Shown here piece after piece: positions 1 through 9,806 of a stretch of 38,757 bases of DNA; the first letter of the stretch is position 1, and every line of letters begins with the position of its first letter. The notes beneath the pieces are model-generated. The model was not told the origin of the DNA, did not search any database, and saw only the letters and a list, made by a program, of their open reading frames with translations. The stretch is from Halicephalobus mephisto. Taxonomy: Eukaryota > Nematoda > Chromadorea > Rhabditida > Panagrolaimidae. The stretch lies in the NCBI GenBank assembly GCA_009193035.1, contig SWDT01000247.1, forward strand, positions 1 to 38,757, in the 5' to 3' direction. The position numbers and the translations under genes are program-made.

Positions 1-396
1 ATTATAAAAATAGATTTTTTAAAGCTATTTCGTTGGAAAAATTTTGTAAAAAATCACAGAATTTTTGGAGATTTCATAACCTCCTACCGTATTCTACAAC
101 TTTCTTAAGAATTCTAAAAAATCGAAAATTTCTACAGTATCTTTAATTTTTTATTGTATTTTTGGAAATTTTAAAATTTTTCGCAAAATTCTATTTTTAT
201 TTTGAATTTAAAAAAAATCAAAATGAAATTAAAGAATTCTGTAATTTGGGAATCATAATAAAGATTCCTATTTCGTCACTTGACATTCAATTACTTCGAG
301 CTTAAATTTTCCAATTAACTCTCTATTCAGAATTGTTCAAAATGAAATATAGTGTCCCCCGACTGAAAAGACTAATTTGGCAATTGCGCACTTTTC
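1..396. other. AT-rich intergenic DNA, no gene seen
   Basis: Low-complexity A/T-rich sequence with repeated 'aaatttttc'-type words. I see no credible exon, RNA gene or promoter here on either strand. Confidence 0.6.
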
Positions 397-985
397 ATGT
401 TTTTAATTTTTAAGGATTTTTATGTTTTTAAATTTCATAAATTTTTGTTTTTAATTTTTAAGGATTTTTATGTTTTTAAATTTCATAAATTTTTGTTTTT
501 AATTTTTAAGGATTTTTATGTTTTTAAATTTCATAAATTTTTGTTTTTAATTTTTAAATTTTTATGTTTTTAAATTTCATAAATTTTTGTTTTTAATTTT
601 TAGAGATTTTTATGTTTTTAAATTTCATAAATTTTTGTTTTTTAAATTTTTATGTTTTCAAAATTTTTAGATATTTTAATTTTTTTTAATTTTATAAATT
701 TTTGTTTTTTTTATTTTATAGAATTTCATATTTTTAAACATCTTTATATTTTATAAATTTTCATATTTTAAAAAATTCTCATATTTTTAGATTTTATAAA
801 TTTTTATGTTTTTAAAAATCCTTATTTTTTTATTTTTAGATCTTAAATATTTTCGTTTTTTAATTTTTTAAAGATTTTTATGTTTTTATGTTTTTAAATT
901 TCGTAAATTTTCGTTTTTTAATTTTTAGAGATTTTTAAATTTCATAAATTTTTGTTGTTTAATTTTTAAGATTTTTATGTTTTTA
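397..985. repeat. 48-bp AT-rich tandem repeat
   Basis: The word 'tatgtttttaaatttcataa' starts at 421, 469, 517, 563 and 611, giving a period of 46-48 bp. The copies decay into a less regular (TTTTTATG/AATTTCATAAATTTTTG) mixture up to about 985. The array is nearly pure A/T and non-coding. Confidence 0.85.
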
Positions 986-1399
986 AAGATACAATTACGT
1001 TTTTGAGTTTCAACATTGTTTCTGGACTTTTAACACTTGAATAAATCCGTTAATGAGTTTGCTAATTAGCCATGTTTCTTGCTCATTGAGAATTCAACTT
1101 AAAATAAAAATAAACGTTTATAAACGGTTTTTAGAATGACTAAATTTTAAAATTCTAAAAGGTCAAAAATTCTAAAAAATAAATTCTACCGTAATTTTTA
1201 AAAATCATAATTTTTTAAATTTTTCATAAAAATCGAAAACGTTAAAATTTTATTTTTACGTGATTTTCGAAAGTTTCAAAACCGTAGATTCTGAGTCATA
1301 GGATTATAAAAATAAAAATATGAAAAAAGACGAAAAATGTCTTGACACGAATTGGTGGAAGTTTCGTGTTGAGACTACAAAGTGGGAAATTGACCTTTA

Positions 1400-1660
1400 A
1401 GTGGTTCCGCGGCAACCCCTGAGTCACCCTCCGAAGGCCCACATTACCAACACAAATGTGACGACTTATGAGGTCTTCGGTGCTCCCACAACCCTCCCGG
1501 CCCCACCCCCAAAGACCACCACAGGACCGTCCTCTCACAACCCCTGGAGCCTCTAGTGCACTCTGAATCATCCCATGTACAAGTACAAATGCATCTAATC
1601 AACTGTTTCAAAAACGGTCTCGTCACAAAATTACAGAGTTCTCCAGTCGGGGCCAAAAAT
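1400..1660. other. GC-rich patch without a recognisable gene
   Basis: About 260 bp of clearly higher GC than everything around it, containing C-runs on the + strand (G-runs on the - strand at 1492-1510). Short overlapping open frames exist on the minus strand but they have no recognisable domain, no splice signals that extend them, and a composition (G/R/W-rich) expected from translated GC-rich non-coding DNA. It could be a transposon relic, a regulatory island or a structured RNA; I cannot decide. Confidence 0.4.
1492..1510 (-). other. Putative G-quadruplex motif
   Basis: On the minus strand the order is G5-T-G4-CC-G3-A-G3, four runs of three or more G separated by 1-2 nt loops, which meets the usual G3+N1-7 quadruplex definition. 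Such a motif is rare by chance in DNA this AT-rich. Folding is inferred, not shown. Confidence 0.55.
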
Positions 1661-2164
1661 GAAAACTTTTATTCCTATGCGCTTCAAAAAATACCAAAAC
1701 TGTCTAAATAATCAAGACTCACTATTTTAAAAATTAATATTCATCAAAATTCTCAAAAATTGGTTTTAAAAAGAAGTTTCTAATTTTCCATTCAAGACCA
1801 AAAATGAAAACTTTTATTCTTATGCGCTTCAAAAATACCAGAAATTCCTAAATAATTAAGAATCATTATTTTAAAAATTAACATTTATTAAAATTCTCAA
1901 AAATTAATTTTAAAAAAGTTTTTAATTTTTTCTTTTAATATCGGAAATTAGAGGATTTATGTTTATAAACTATTTTAAGTTTCAGAATCATCTGACAGAT
2001 TCCAAAACCTCCACTAATTTCATAATTACAGTAATCTTGTACTTTCGAGAATTGCTCATCGGCTTTAATAATTTCCCTATTTTTATTTTTATAAACTTAA
2101 TTAATTGCATCATCCGTTTATTCAATAATTACCCCATTTAAAGAAATAATTATAATTATTTTTT

Positions 2165-2290
2165 TTTTTTGAATAAAATGATCACTCACAATTTCGCGAA
2201 CCATTAGAGTCCAATTTTCCCTCCTCTTTTCGCCATAATTAATTGGTTAATGACGGACTAATGGGCCGAACGACGTTTGTTCCCCTAAGA
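2165..2290. promoter_or_regulatory. Unique-sequence island, possible distal regulatory element
   Basis: Non-repetitive, moderate-GC sequence between AT-rich repeats, with TAAT-type homeobox-like words (ATAATTAATTGG and ACTAATGGGCC). It could be a distal element of the homeobox gene at 5604, 3.3 kb away. The assignment rests only on composition and motif words. Confidence 0.2.
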
Positions 2291-2339
2291 TTTCGTTTCC
2301 CTACAAGATTCATTCCCCGAAGATTTTTGTTCTTTTACA

Positions 2340-2960
2340 AAGTTTTTTTTTCTAGTTATTTTAATAAATTATAAAGTCTTCCCTTGGGGTATTTAGTCCC
2401 TTATGAAGTTTCTCCTCCCTTGGGGTACTTGATCCCTTACGAAATCTCTCCTACAGTATCTAGTTTCTTATCAAACTTTTTTCTAGTTATTTTAATAAAT
2501 TATAAAATGCTCCTTTGGGGTACTTGATCCCCTATGAAGTTTCTTCTCTCCTCCCTCAGGGTATTTGATCCCTTACGAAATCTCTCCTACAGTATCTAGT
2601 TTCTTACGAGTTTTTTTTTCTAGTTATTTTAATAAATTATAAAATGCTCCTTTGGGGTACTTGATCCCTTACGAAATCTCTCCTACAGTATCTAGTTTCT
2701 TACGAAATTTTTTCTAGTTATTTTAATAAATTATAAAATCCTCCCTTGGGGTATTTCATCCTCTACTAAATCTCTCCTCTCCTCCCTCAGGGTATTTAGT
2801 CCCCTATGAAATCTCCCCTACAGTATTTAGTTTCTCACGAAGTTTTTTTTCTGATAATTTTTCTCAACTGCCAAATCTTCATTTGGGGTACTTGATCCCC
2901 TTTCTCTTTTGGGGTATCTGGTCCCTTCTGGCAGATTTTTGTTCTTTTACGAAATCCTCC
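2340..2960. repeat. Tandem minisatellite, units of about 93-139 bp
   Basis: The block 'ctagttattttaataaatt' recurs at about 2352, 2482, 2621 and 2714, each followed by TTGGGGTA(C/T)TTgATCCCtTA(C/T)GAA and CTCCTACAGTATCTAGTTTC. Unit lengths vary because the 'ggggtacttgatcccttacg' module is itself duplicated in some copies. The decaying array reaches about 3080. Confidence 0.85.
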
Positions 2961-3264
2961 TTCTGCAGCATTTAGCTCCTTACGAAATTTCCCTCTAGCA
3001 ATTTTTACTCAATTACGAAATTTGTTCTCCTAAAATTTCCTTCTTTACAGTATTTGTTCCCTTGGGACATTTATCCCCTTGCGACTCATACTCGTTTTAA
3101 TTTTTTCCTTTTTTAAATTAATCTATTTGGTCACTTGATTGGCATTTTATATTATTTCAAAAATCAAAAAACTGCTCAATTCTATGAAAAAAAATCAACG
3201 TTAAAATTTACAGTATCGAGATTTATAAAAAAGTCAAATTGAATTTTTGCATAAAAATTGGACA

Positions 3265-3545
3265 GTTATACTTGCTTGAACGTTGCGAGCAAAGTGCAAA
3301 TTTTACTTCAATTTCGATATTTTTAAATGTAGAAATACAAATGCTGACCGATCTGCCTGAATGTTGCAAGCAAAGTGCGGATTTTACTTTTATTTTAACC
3401 AGCTTGCCTGAATGTTGCAAGCAAAGTGCGGATTTTAACCAATCTACCTGAATGTTGCAAGCAAAATGCAAATTTTATTTTGACTTTAACTAGCTTGCCT
3501 GAATGTTGCAGGCAAAGTGCGGATTTTTATTTTTATTTTGATGTC
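3265..3545. repeat. Five-copy GC-richer minisatellite (TGCCTGAATGTTGCAAGCAAAGTGC)
   Basis: Copies of 'cctgaatgttgcaagcaaag' start near 3271, 3354, 3403, 3444 and 3496, separated by AT-rich linkers of variable length. The unit contains a small inverted word (cttGC...GCaag). Both strands are open across several copies, but the predicted peptides only mirror the repeat, so I treat it as non-coding. Confidence 0.8.
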
Positions 3546-3769
3546 GATTTTGGCACAGTTTACTTTATATATTAGAGCAGATCAGTCAGTATTTATAAAA
3601 ACTTTTAAAAAAAGAGTTTTATAAAATCAGGGACTAAATGCCCTGAGGGAAAATTTTTAAATAATTTAATTTTTTCGTTTTTAGTTACTTGATTCTTGTT
3701 TTGAGTCTTTTCTAAAATTGAAAAATTAATCTAGAATTTAGAAAATGAATCTTACGAAATTGAGGAACC

Positions 3770-3955
3770 GAACATCGAAAAGGAAAAACTGTCACATAAT
3801 CGAATTAATGAAGCATATTATTCCTCGGCACGCCCTTGTCTAGATTGGTCTTTAGTAAATCCGGCCTTGTTCTTAGATTTTCGGACAAATCTGCACTTTT
3901 GCAATTGTCGAAAGCAATTACGCAGAGTCGGATTATGCCACTTTTCCTCCATATT
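3770..3955. promoter_or_regulatory. Unique-sequence island upstream of homeobox gene
   Basis: About 185 bp of non-repetitive, mixed-composition sequence bounded by AT-rich simple sequence, with several TAAT or TAATC-like words. It resembles the islands at 2165 and 4640 and is a candidate distal regulatory element. There is no direct evidence of function. Confidence 0.2.
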
Positions 3956-4600
3956 TTTAAAATTTAAATTTTAAAAAGAAAAAAAATAAAAAATTTAAAT
4001 TTTTTCTATAAAAAAAATAAAAAATTAAAATTTCTTTTATTAAAAAAAGTGAAAAATTAAAATTTTTTTTATTAAGAAAAATGAAAAATTTAAATTTTTT
4101 CTATAAAAAAATGAAAAATTTTAATTTTTATTATTAAAAAAATGAAAAATTTAAGTTTTATCTTTTTAAAATTTATTTTTTTTGATAAAAATAAAATTTT
4201 CTCTAATGATTATTTTTAAAGTTGTTTACAATTTTCGTGAAGAAATTAATTTTGACCAAAAATGTCGAAATTTCAGGATAAAAGTTTAATTGATTTTTAA
4301 TTAAGTTTAAAGTTGAAAATTCCAAATTGAATTAAAAGTAAAAAAGTTTAAATTTAGATGAAATTTAAAATATAAAAATTTTTAAAAAATTAAATTTAAA
4401 AAATTTAAAATATAAAATTTAAAAAAAATTAAATATGAAAATTTTTTAAAAATTTAAAAAATATAAAATTTTAAAATTTAAAGAAAATCAAATTTAAATT
4501 AGAATTTTAATGAAATTAATTTTATTTAAAATTTTTATTTTTTTTAATTTTTATTTTTTTAATTTCGAAAAATTCAATTTTTAATTAAAAATTTCAGAAT
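3956..4600. repeat. A/T-only simple sequence
   Basis: Degenerate repeats of 'aaaaaatgaaaaatttaaatttttt' and 'taaaatttaaaaaa', period about 50 bp at the start and irregular later. No coding capacity seen. Confidence 0.7.
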
Positions 4601-4639
4601 TTGAACTAAATTAACTTTTTGAATAATTTCGAAAATATT

Positions 4640-4875
4640 CTGGATTTCGATTGCTTGCGTCACTGAGAACAATGATTCGGTGTTAATCCTTTATTGAAAG
4701 CAATTACTCTTTTTGGCTACAAAGACACCCTCTGGCCCCACCTTCTTTCTTACTGTAACGAAGCCCAGTAATTGAGGTTATAATCCCCGCCCGAGTTGAG
4801 TTGAGTAATTTCCCAGATTTAGTATAGTAAATTAGTCGGGCTGAAAACAGGTGTTTGAAAATTGATGCTTAAATT
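4640..4875. promoter_or_regulatory. Unique-sequence island upstream of homeobox gene
   Basis: Non-repetitive sequence with GC-richer words (ATAATCCCCGCCCGAG, GTTGAGTTGAGTAAT, CAATGATTCGGTG). Together with 5380-5600 it is the best candidate for upstream control of the homeobox gene. TAATCC is the known core of Otx/Bicoid-type homeodomain sites, but single short words carry little weight. Confidence 0.25.
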
Positions 4876-5379
4876 ACGTATAAAGTAAGCTTCGAGTTGG
4901 TCGTTTTAGTAATTTTCAATTTTAATTTTTTAAAATAAAATAATATTTTTAATCAAGTTCGTGATCTTCAAGAGAAAATTTGTGAATTAAATTTTCGTTT
5001 TAGGACTTTTATTTTTTTAATTTTTCTGATTTTTTAAAAAATATAAAATTTTTGGAAATTTTTAGAAATTTAGAAATTTGGAAATTTTTTAGAATTTTTA
5101 GAATTTTTTAGAGTTTTTAGAATTTTTAGAATTTTTTTAAATTTTTTAAATTTTGCAACTTTGAAAATTTCAAGAATCTTCTGAATTTTTCTGGAGATTT
5201 TTCAGTTTTTTGAGGATCTTTCGGGATTCCGTATAAGCTTCTGAAACCTTCCGAAATCCAGTACAAATCCGAGTACAAATTCTTCAACCTTAAATCCCGG
5301 AATTTTTGAACAAATTCCAACAGTCCGTTTCGATACAATTTTGTAATTCCGTCCATGTGCAATTTTTATAGTATATTTT

Positions 5380-5597
5380 TAATACACCATTTAGCCGTGG
5401 TTATTATCGTAATCCTAAGAAGTATAATGTTTTCCGGTTTTGGCTGAACCCTATAAGCTTCAATTTGCGTCAAGCCGTAGGGAACGTTGCTCTAGGGCGG
5501 AACTAATTGAAAGCCATTCAATGTGAATGTTTCGTGGATTGCATTTGTCAGATTTAACGCGTTTTCTCTAAATTAAAATAACCGTTTTTCATTTTGC
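5380..5597 (+). promoter_or_regulatory. Proximal upstream region of homeobox gene
   Basis: Unique, mixed-composition sequence running directly into the trans-splice-like acceptor before the start codon. It holds GC-richer words such as 'gccgtagggaacgttgctct'. A promoter or outron is expected here from position; no TATA box is evident. Confidence 0.35.
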
Positions 5598-5599
5598 AG
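5598..5599 (+). promoter_or_regulatory. Splice acceptor 4 nt before ATG (probable SL trans-splice site)
   Basis: The sequence CATTTTGCAG ends here and is followed by AAAA and the ATG at 5604. A strong nematode 3' splice consensus immediately before the start codon fits spliced-leader trans-splicing, or a 5'UTR intron. It supports the chosen start. Confidence 0.65.
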
Positions 5600-5603
5600 A
5601 AAA

Positions 5604-6434
5604 ATGAGTTCCAGTGTTCAGTGTTTTCCAATTTTGTCGACATTCAAACCGGAAGCTCCGAATGTACCTACGTTGATCCAGAATTCTAACCTCCAGATTC
5701 CGACTTCTGTTAATGGAAATCTCTTCGAAAAAGTCCTAACTGGCCAATCTTTGGATCCTTTGACTTATCTGGCCGCTCTCTTGCCGAACTTGACTCAGAA
5801 CGGAATCAGTTTCCAGAACCCCTCCGTGGCCAACCCTGTTCCCCCTCATCTGACGGCGTTCTATTCTGGTGACAGAGGTCAGATGGCCAGGGGCAGCATC
5901 ACCAAAAGAAGAAACAGAACCACGTTTACACACGACCAGGCCGCGGCTCTGGAGAAGGAGTACTCCATGGACCAGTACATGCCCCGGAGCAGAAGGGCCA
6001 TTGTTGCGGATTCTCTGAACTTGACGGAGAGCCAGGTCAAGACCTGGTTCCAGAACAGACGAGCCAAGGACAAGAGGACGGACAAACTGAACGGAATCCA
6101 CAACTCAAACCTCCTAGCTACCCAGGAAGAATCTCCAAGGTCCAGTTCTTCCCAAAGTATGCATAAACAAACAACTCCTAGTTTTGACAGCAATTTTCTG
6201 ATGCCCCCAGTTTCATCCCATGCTAGACCGACTCCTTCTCCGTCGTCCTCAGCCGCTTCGTCAAGTCATTCTCCCATAAGTCCACTCAGTCCCCTCATCA
6301 ACGGACCTGTCAACTTTTTGGCTAATTTTAATTCCTCTTCTTCGACGGACCTGAATTCAGCAGCCGCCTTGACGGCCTTCTACATGCAGGCCCTGCAGCT
6401 ACAAAATACCCTCACGCCTACAGTCAGTTCTTAG
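5604..6434 (+). CDS. Homeodomain transcription factor, single exon
   Basis: A 276-residue protein in one uninterrupted exon. The homeodomain occupies residues 101-160 (KRRNRTTF at its start). Key homeodomain positions are present: R5, L16, W48 (W148), F49, Q50, N51 and R53, so sequence-specific DNA binding is expected; F20 is Y and position 47 is T rather than the common I/V. Helix 3 reads SQVKTWFQNRRAKDKR. Q50 and overall pattern suggest an ANTP/NK-like class rather than POU, LIM, SIX or CUT, as no companion domain is seen. The N-terminal 100 residues are hydrophobic/N-P rich; the C-terminal tail (170-276) is S/P/T-rich with SPISPLSPL, probably disordered. Start chosen at the ATG just after the acceptor at 5599. 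Codon use is GC-richer than in the downstream genes. I do not recognise a specific C. elegans ceh gene, so no symbol is given. Family certain, orthology open. Confidence 0.93.
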   Translation: MSSSVQCFPILSTFKPEAPNVPTLIQNSNLQIPTSVNGNLFEKVLTGQSLDPLTYLAALLPNLTQNGISFQNPSVANPVPPHLTAFYSGDRGQMARGSITKRRNRTTFTHDQAAALEKEYSMDQYMPRSRRAIVADSLNLTESQVKTWFQNRRAKDKRTDKLNGIHNSNLLATQEESPRSSSSQSMHKQTTPSFDSNFLMPPVSSHARPTPSPSSSAASSSHSPISPLSPLINGPVNFLANFNSSSSTDLNSAAALTAFYMQALQLQNTLTPTVSS

Positions 6435-6557
6435 AAGTAGTTTAAACCTAATATTCTTACTGTATTTCCTCCACTAGTCGATCTCATCCAGGGTCCTTGA
6501 ATATCAGTTTTGTCATTTACTCGTTCGCCAATGAAGCTGAATTTTGTACAATGTTTT

Positions 6558-6563
6558 AATAAA
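6558..6563 (+). terminator. Poly(A) signal AATAAA for homeobox gene
   Basis: AATAAA lies 124 bp after the stop codon at 6434, in AT-rich 3'UTR-like sequence. A second AATAAA follows at 6660-6665. Confidence 0.55.
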
Positions 6564-6984
6564 TCTTTAAATTTAAATTCTTATGGATACTGTATGCAAT
6601 TTCAGTAAATCCTTGAGGCATTTTTCAAATCCAATCTCATTCCTTGTCGTCATCCAAATGAATAAAATTTTGATTAACCAATATTATTAAAGACTAAAGA
6701 GTACTTGTGAAATAAGGGATTATCAAATATATGGCATTTAGATTAGTTAAGATAATTAAAAATTTATCGGAAATGGCGTCAATAGTACTCATCTGTTGTG
6801 TTTTGTAGTAGAATTTGAAATCAACTCTCACTATGAAAGCTGATTACAATGACGAATTCGTTTCTTAACGAGTGTTTGCAGAACTTCATGTCAATAATAA
6901 CCTAAGAAAATGAAACCAATTCTTAGCATGGAGGTATTAGATCATAATGCATCTACTTGTCAATAAACGTAAGCGAAGATTTAC

Positions 6985-7290
6985 GCTAAAAGTAATCTAA
7001 GATAAAGATGATTTAAACTCCCATTACAAAGCCCCTGATTATAATGACATGTTCGCTTCTTCGTAAGCGCAAATGCAAAGGTCTGTTAAGAGTAATCATA
7101 GATAAAGATGATTTAAACTCCCATTACAAAGCCCCTGATTATAAGATGTATTCACTTCTTAGTAAGTGAGAATCTGAAGCTTTGTTAAAAGTGATCATAG
7201 ATAAAGATGATTTAAACTTCCATTACAAAATCCTTGGTTATAAGATTTGTTCGCTTATCGATCAGTGCAAATGGAAATCTGAACTAAAAC
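6985..7290. repeat. About 100-bp tandem repeat, three copies
   Basis: The block 'gataaagatgatttaaact' recurs at roughly 7001, 7101 and 7201, followed by CCATTACAAAgcCCcTGaTTATAA and TTCGCTTCTT(C/A)GTAAG. A more degenerate copy seems to lie at 6840-6960. Non-coding. Confidence 0.85.
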
Positions 7291-7383
7291 AATTAAAATA
7301 GAGCAATGGCAAATTTTACTACGGAATTTCTGATTGTTATAACTATTTTGTTTATTTTCAAGCGCAAATTGAATTTCATATTA

Positions 7384-7551
7384 CAGTAGAACTTGGATAT
7401 AAGATACCCCCGTTATAGCATATCTCGGGTTATAGCATACGGTCTGAATTTGATTAGTTTGCTTTCAAATTTACCCTGCTATGATATATCCTTTCTTATA
7501 ACATACGCTTTGGCCGGTTCCAAGGGGATATTTTATATCCAAATTCGACTG
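7384..7551. mobile_element. Short inverted-repeat element, pogo/Tigger-like (MITE)
   Basis: The left end reads CAGTAGAACTTGGATATAAG and the right end, reverse-complemented, CAGTCGAATTTGGATATAAA; the match extends about 28 bp with about 5 differences. CAGT-GAA termini followed by a GATATAA-type word are typical of pogo/Tigger DNA transposons and their small derivatives. The left end is preceded by TA (7382-7383), the expected target; on the right TA is two bases further out (7554-7555), so the duplication is imperfect. At 168 bp there is no room for a transposase; mobilisation in trans is assumed. The interior is open on the + strand but shows no domain. Confidence 0.6.
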
Positions 7552-7939
7552 TGTAACCAACTTGAAAGTAGGTCAACATTAGTCTTCACCAGCAGATCCC
7601 TGATTATCATGGTAACTTCGTCTGGTATCAAATAAAGTTCCGTACTAAAACCAAATCCAGTGCAAGCATTTCCGATTGATATTTTTTTATTTCTTTCCAC
7701 TATTAGATTTGCTTTTTATGAGATAAATCCGTTGTAAATAAGTACCTTGTCAATTGAATCCTGTATGGAGGCGTGGACCACGTCAAAGCCTTCGATTTGT
7801 TTCATTTCAGGAATTCAAAATTTTCTATGATTCTCCGTCATAATGGAACCACGTTGTCGTTATTTAGTCACACAATCAAAATCTAATTGAGCAGAACTCA
7901 GAACTAAATAGTCAACATCGGGTTTTTAATGAAAGTAAA

Positions 7940-8770
7940 AATTTCCCACTCAGAAATTTTTGAGTTTTTATTTTTAAATTAAAATTACAGTTTTTAAAGT
8001 TTTTTTATTTTTAAATTAAAATTACAGTTTTTAAAATTTTTATTTTTAAATTAAAATTTTAGTTTTTAAAATTTTTTATTTTTGAATTAAAATTTCAGTT
8101 TTTAAAGTTTTTTATTTATCAAAATATATCTAAAATCGTAAATGAACCTTTGAGGATTCTAAAAATAAAAAAATTACAAAAAATAATTTGGTTTTAAACT
8201 TACTTTTTATGTTTAAAAATTTAATTTTGAATATCACTTAAAATTGCATTTTTTCTATATTTTTATATCAATTCATATATAAATGAATAACGGAACTCTT
8301 GAAAACACTGAAGATATAAAAATAGTGAAAATTTATGATTTCATTTAAAATTTCAACGATTAAATTTTTTTAATTTCATTCAAAATATCATTATTTTGAA
8401 GTTTTTTATATGCCGATTCATATATAAAACTCCAGAGAAAGTTCTGATAACTTTAAAGATACAAAGAATGATGACAAATAATGAAATTACAATTGAAATT
8501 TTAATTTTATATCATACCTAAAATTTTATTATTTTTTCTGTTTTGATATTTTTCCATATATAAAACTAGATAATTTTCTAAAGATACTAAAAATACAAAT
8601 AAAGATGACAAATAATGTAGTTGTAATTGAAGTTTTTACTTTTGAAATTTTAATTTTTTACTGTACTTAAAATTTTATTATTTTTTCTGTTTTGAATATT
8701 GTTTCATATATAAAACTAAATAATTTTCTAAAGATGCTAAATAAAGAATGATGACAAATAATTTAATTGT
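7940..8770. repeat. Two AT-rich tandem arrays
   Basis: From 7960 to 8115 a 53-58 bp unit (TTTTTATTTTTAAATTAAAATTaCAG) repeats about three to four times. From about 8240 to 8770 a unit of 120-140 bp recurs: 'catatataaaact' followed by TAATTTTCTAAAGAT and 'gatgacaaataatg' at about 8420, 8555 and 8705. No gene seen. Confidence 0.75.
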
Positions 8771-9259
8771 AATTTTTACTTTTTAAAAAAGGATAAATTT
8801 ATTGACCAGGTCTTGAACGGAAAATTACCCCCTTGCAACTGCTTATCAAGCTGGCCTAAAACCGATATTTTTTTCGTTAATCATTTCACCTACGTCAAAC
8901 TGCATATTCAAATTGTTTCGTAAGTAAAGTTTTTTTCCAAGTAAATGTAAAAATTATATTTATAATTTTAATCACCCAAAACGACCGTATAATAATTAAA
9001 TATTTTTTAGAAGCCATATAACGAAATTAGGACTTTTAAGAAATGCAGCTGGTACTGTTGGTCTAATTCCAAATTAATTTTTTAAAGAAAATTAAATTCA
9101 AGTTCAGGTGATCATGTTTAAAAAAAATGGATTGTAGGCGAATGAATATTATATTATTGCAAAAATCAAAAATAGACATTATACGAAATAATCTGAAAAT
9201 TAATTTACGCAATTTTATTTCGAGGTGACCATGACAAAATGTCGAATTTGAATCTGGGG

Positions 9260-9640
9260 GATTTTAATTTTTAAAAAATAAAAAAATAAAAAAATTTGAA
9301 TATTGTAAAAATAGAATTTTTGCAGAAAATTAATAAATTTTAATTTAGAAAAAAATTATTTTTATGTAATAACTTTAATGTGGATTTTTTGGATTTTTGG
9401 AATTTCAAAAGTCTTTAATAAATTCGAAAAAGATTTTAATCTTTAAAAAATTCAACAAAACTTGAATATTGTAAAAATAGAATTTTTGCAGAAAATTAAT
9501 AAATTTGAAATTGGAAAAAAATTATTTTTATGTAATAATTTTAATGTGGATTTTTTGGATTTTTGGAATTTCAAAAGTCTACTAAATTCCAAATAGATTT
9601 TAATATTTAAAAAATTTTGTAAAATTTGAATATTGTTAAA
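9260..9640. repeat. Two-copy 165-bp direct repeat
   Basis: 'gaatattgtaaaaatagaat' begins at about 9298 and 9463, and the following 120 bp or so is nearly identical, including GTGGATTTTTTGGATTTTTGG. Lies downstream of the prx-13 stop codon in AT-rich DNA. Confidence 0.8.
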
Positions 9641-9806
9641 TTAAAATATTTTAGAATTTTCCAAGTTTTTTAAGTAATTCATTGGATTCTGAAATTTTTC
9701 AATTTTCAAATTTAAAATTTTTTAAAATTTTTGAAATCTTTAATTTCTAAAATTCTCTACATTTTTTAAATTTCTAAAATTTTCTACATTTTTTAAATAT
9801 TTTACT

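Noticed and set aside
1444..1656. Minus-strand open frame starting MAPTGELCNF
   Set aside because: Lies in a GC-rich patch, W/G/R-rich with no domain or splice support; treated as non-coding.
3223..3471. Repeat-encoded peptides (ECCKQSADF on plus, ALCLQHSG on minus)
   Set aside because: They simply translate the minisatellite; linker lengths vary and do not preserve one frame over all copies.
5736..6193. Open frames antisense to the homeobox exon
   Set aside because: They overlap a clear homeodomain gene on the other strand and show no domain; they result from its GC-rich codons.
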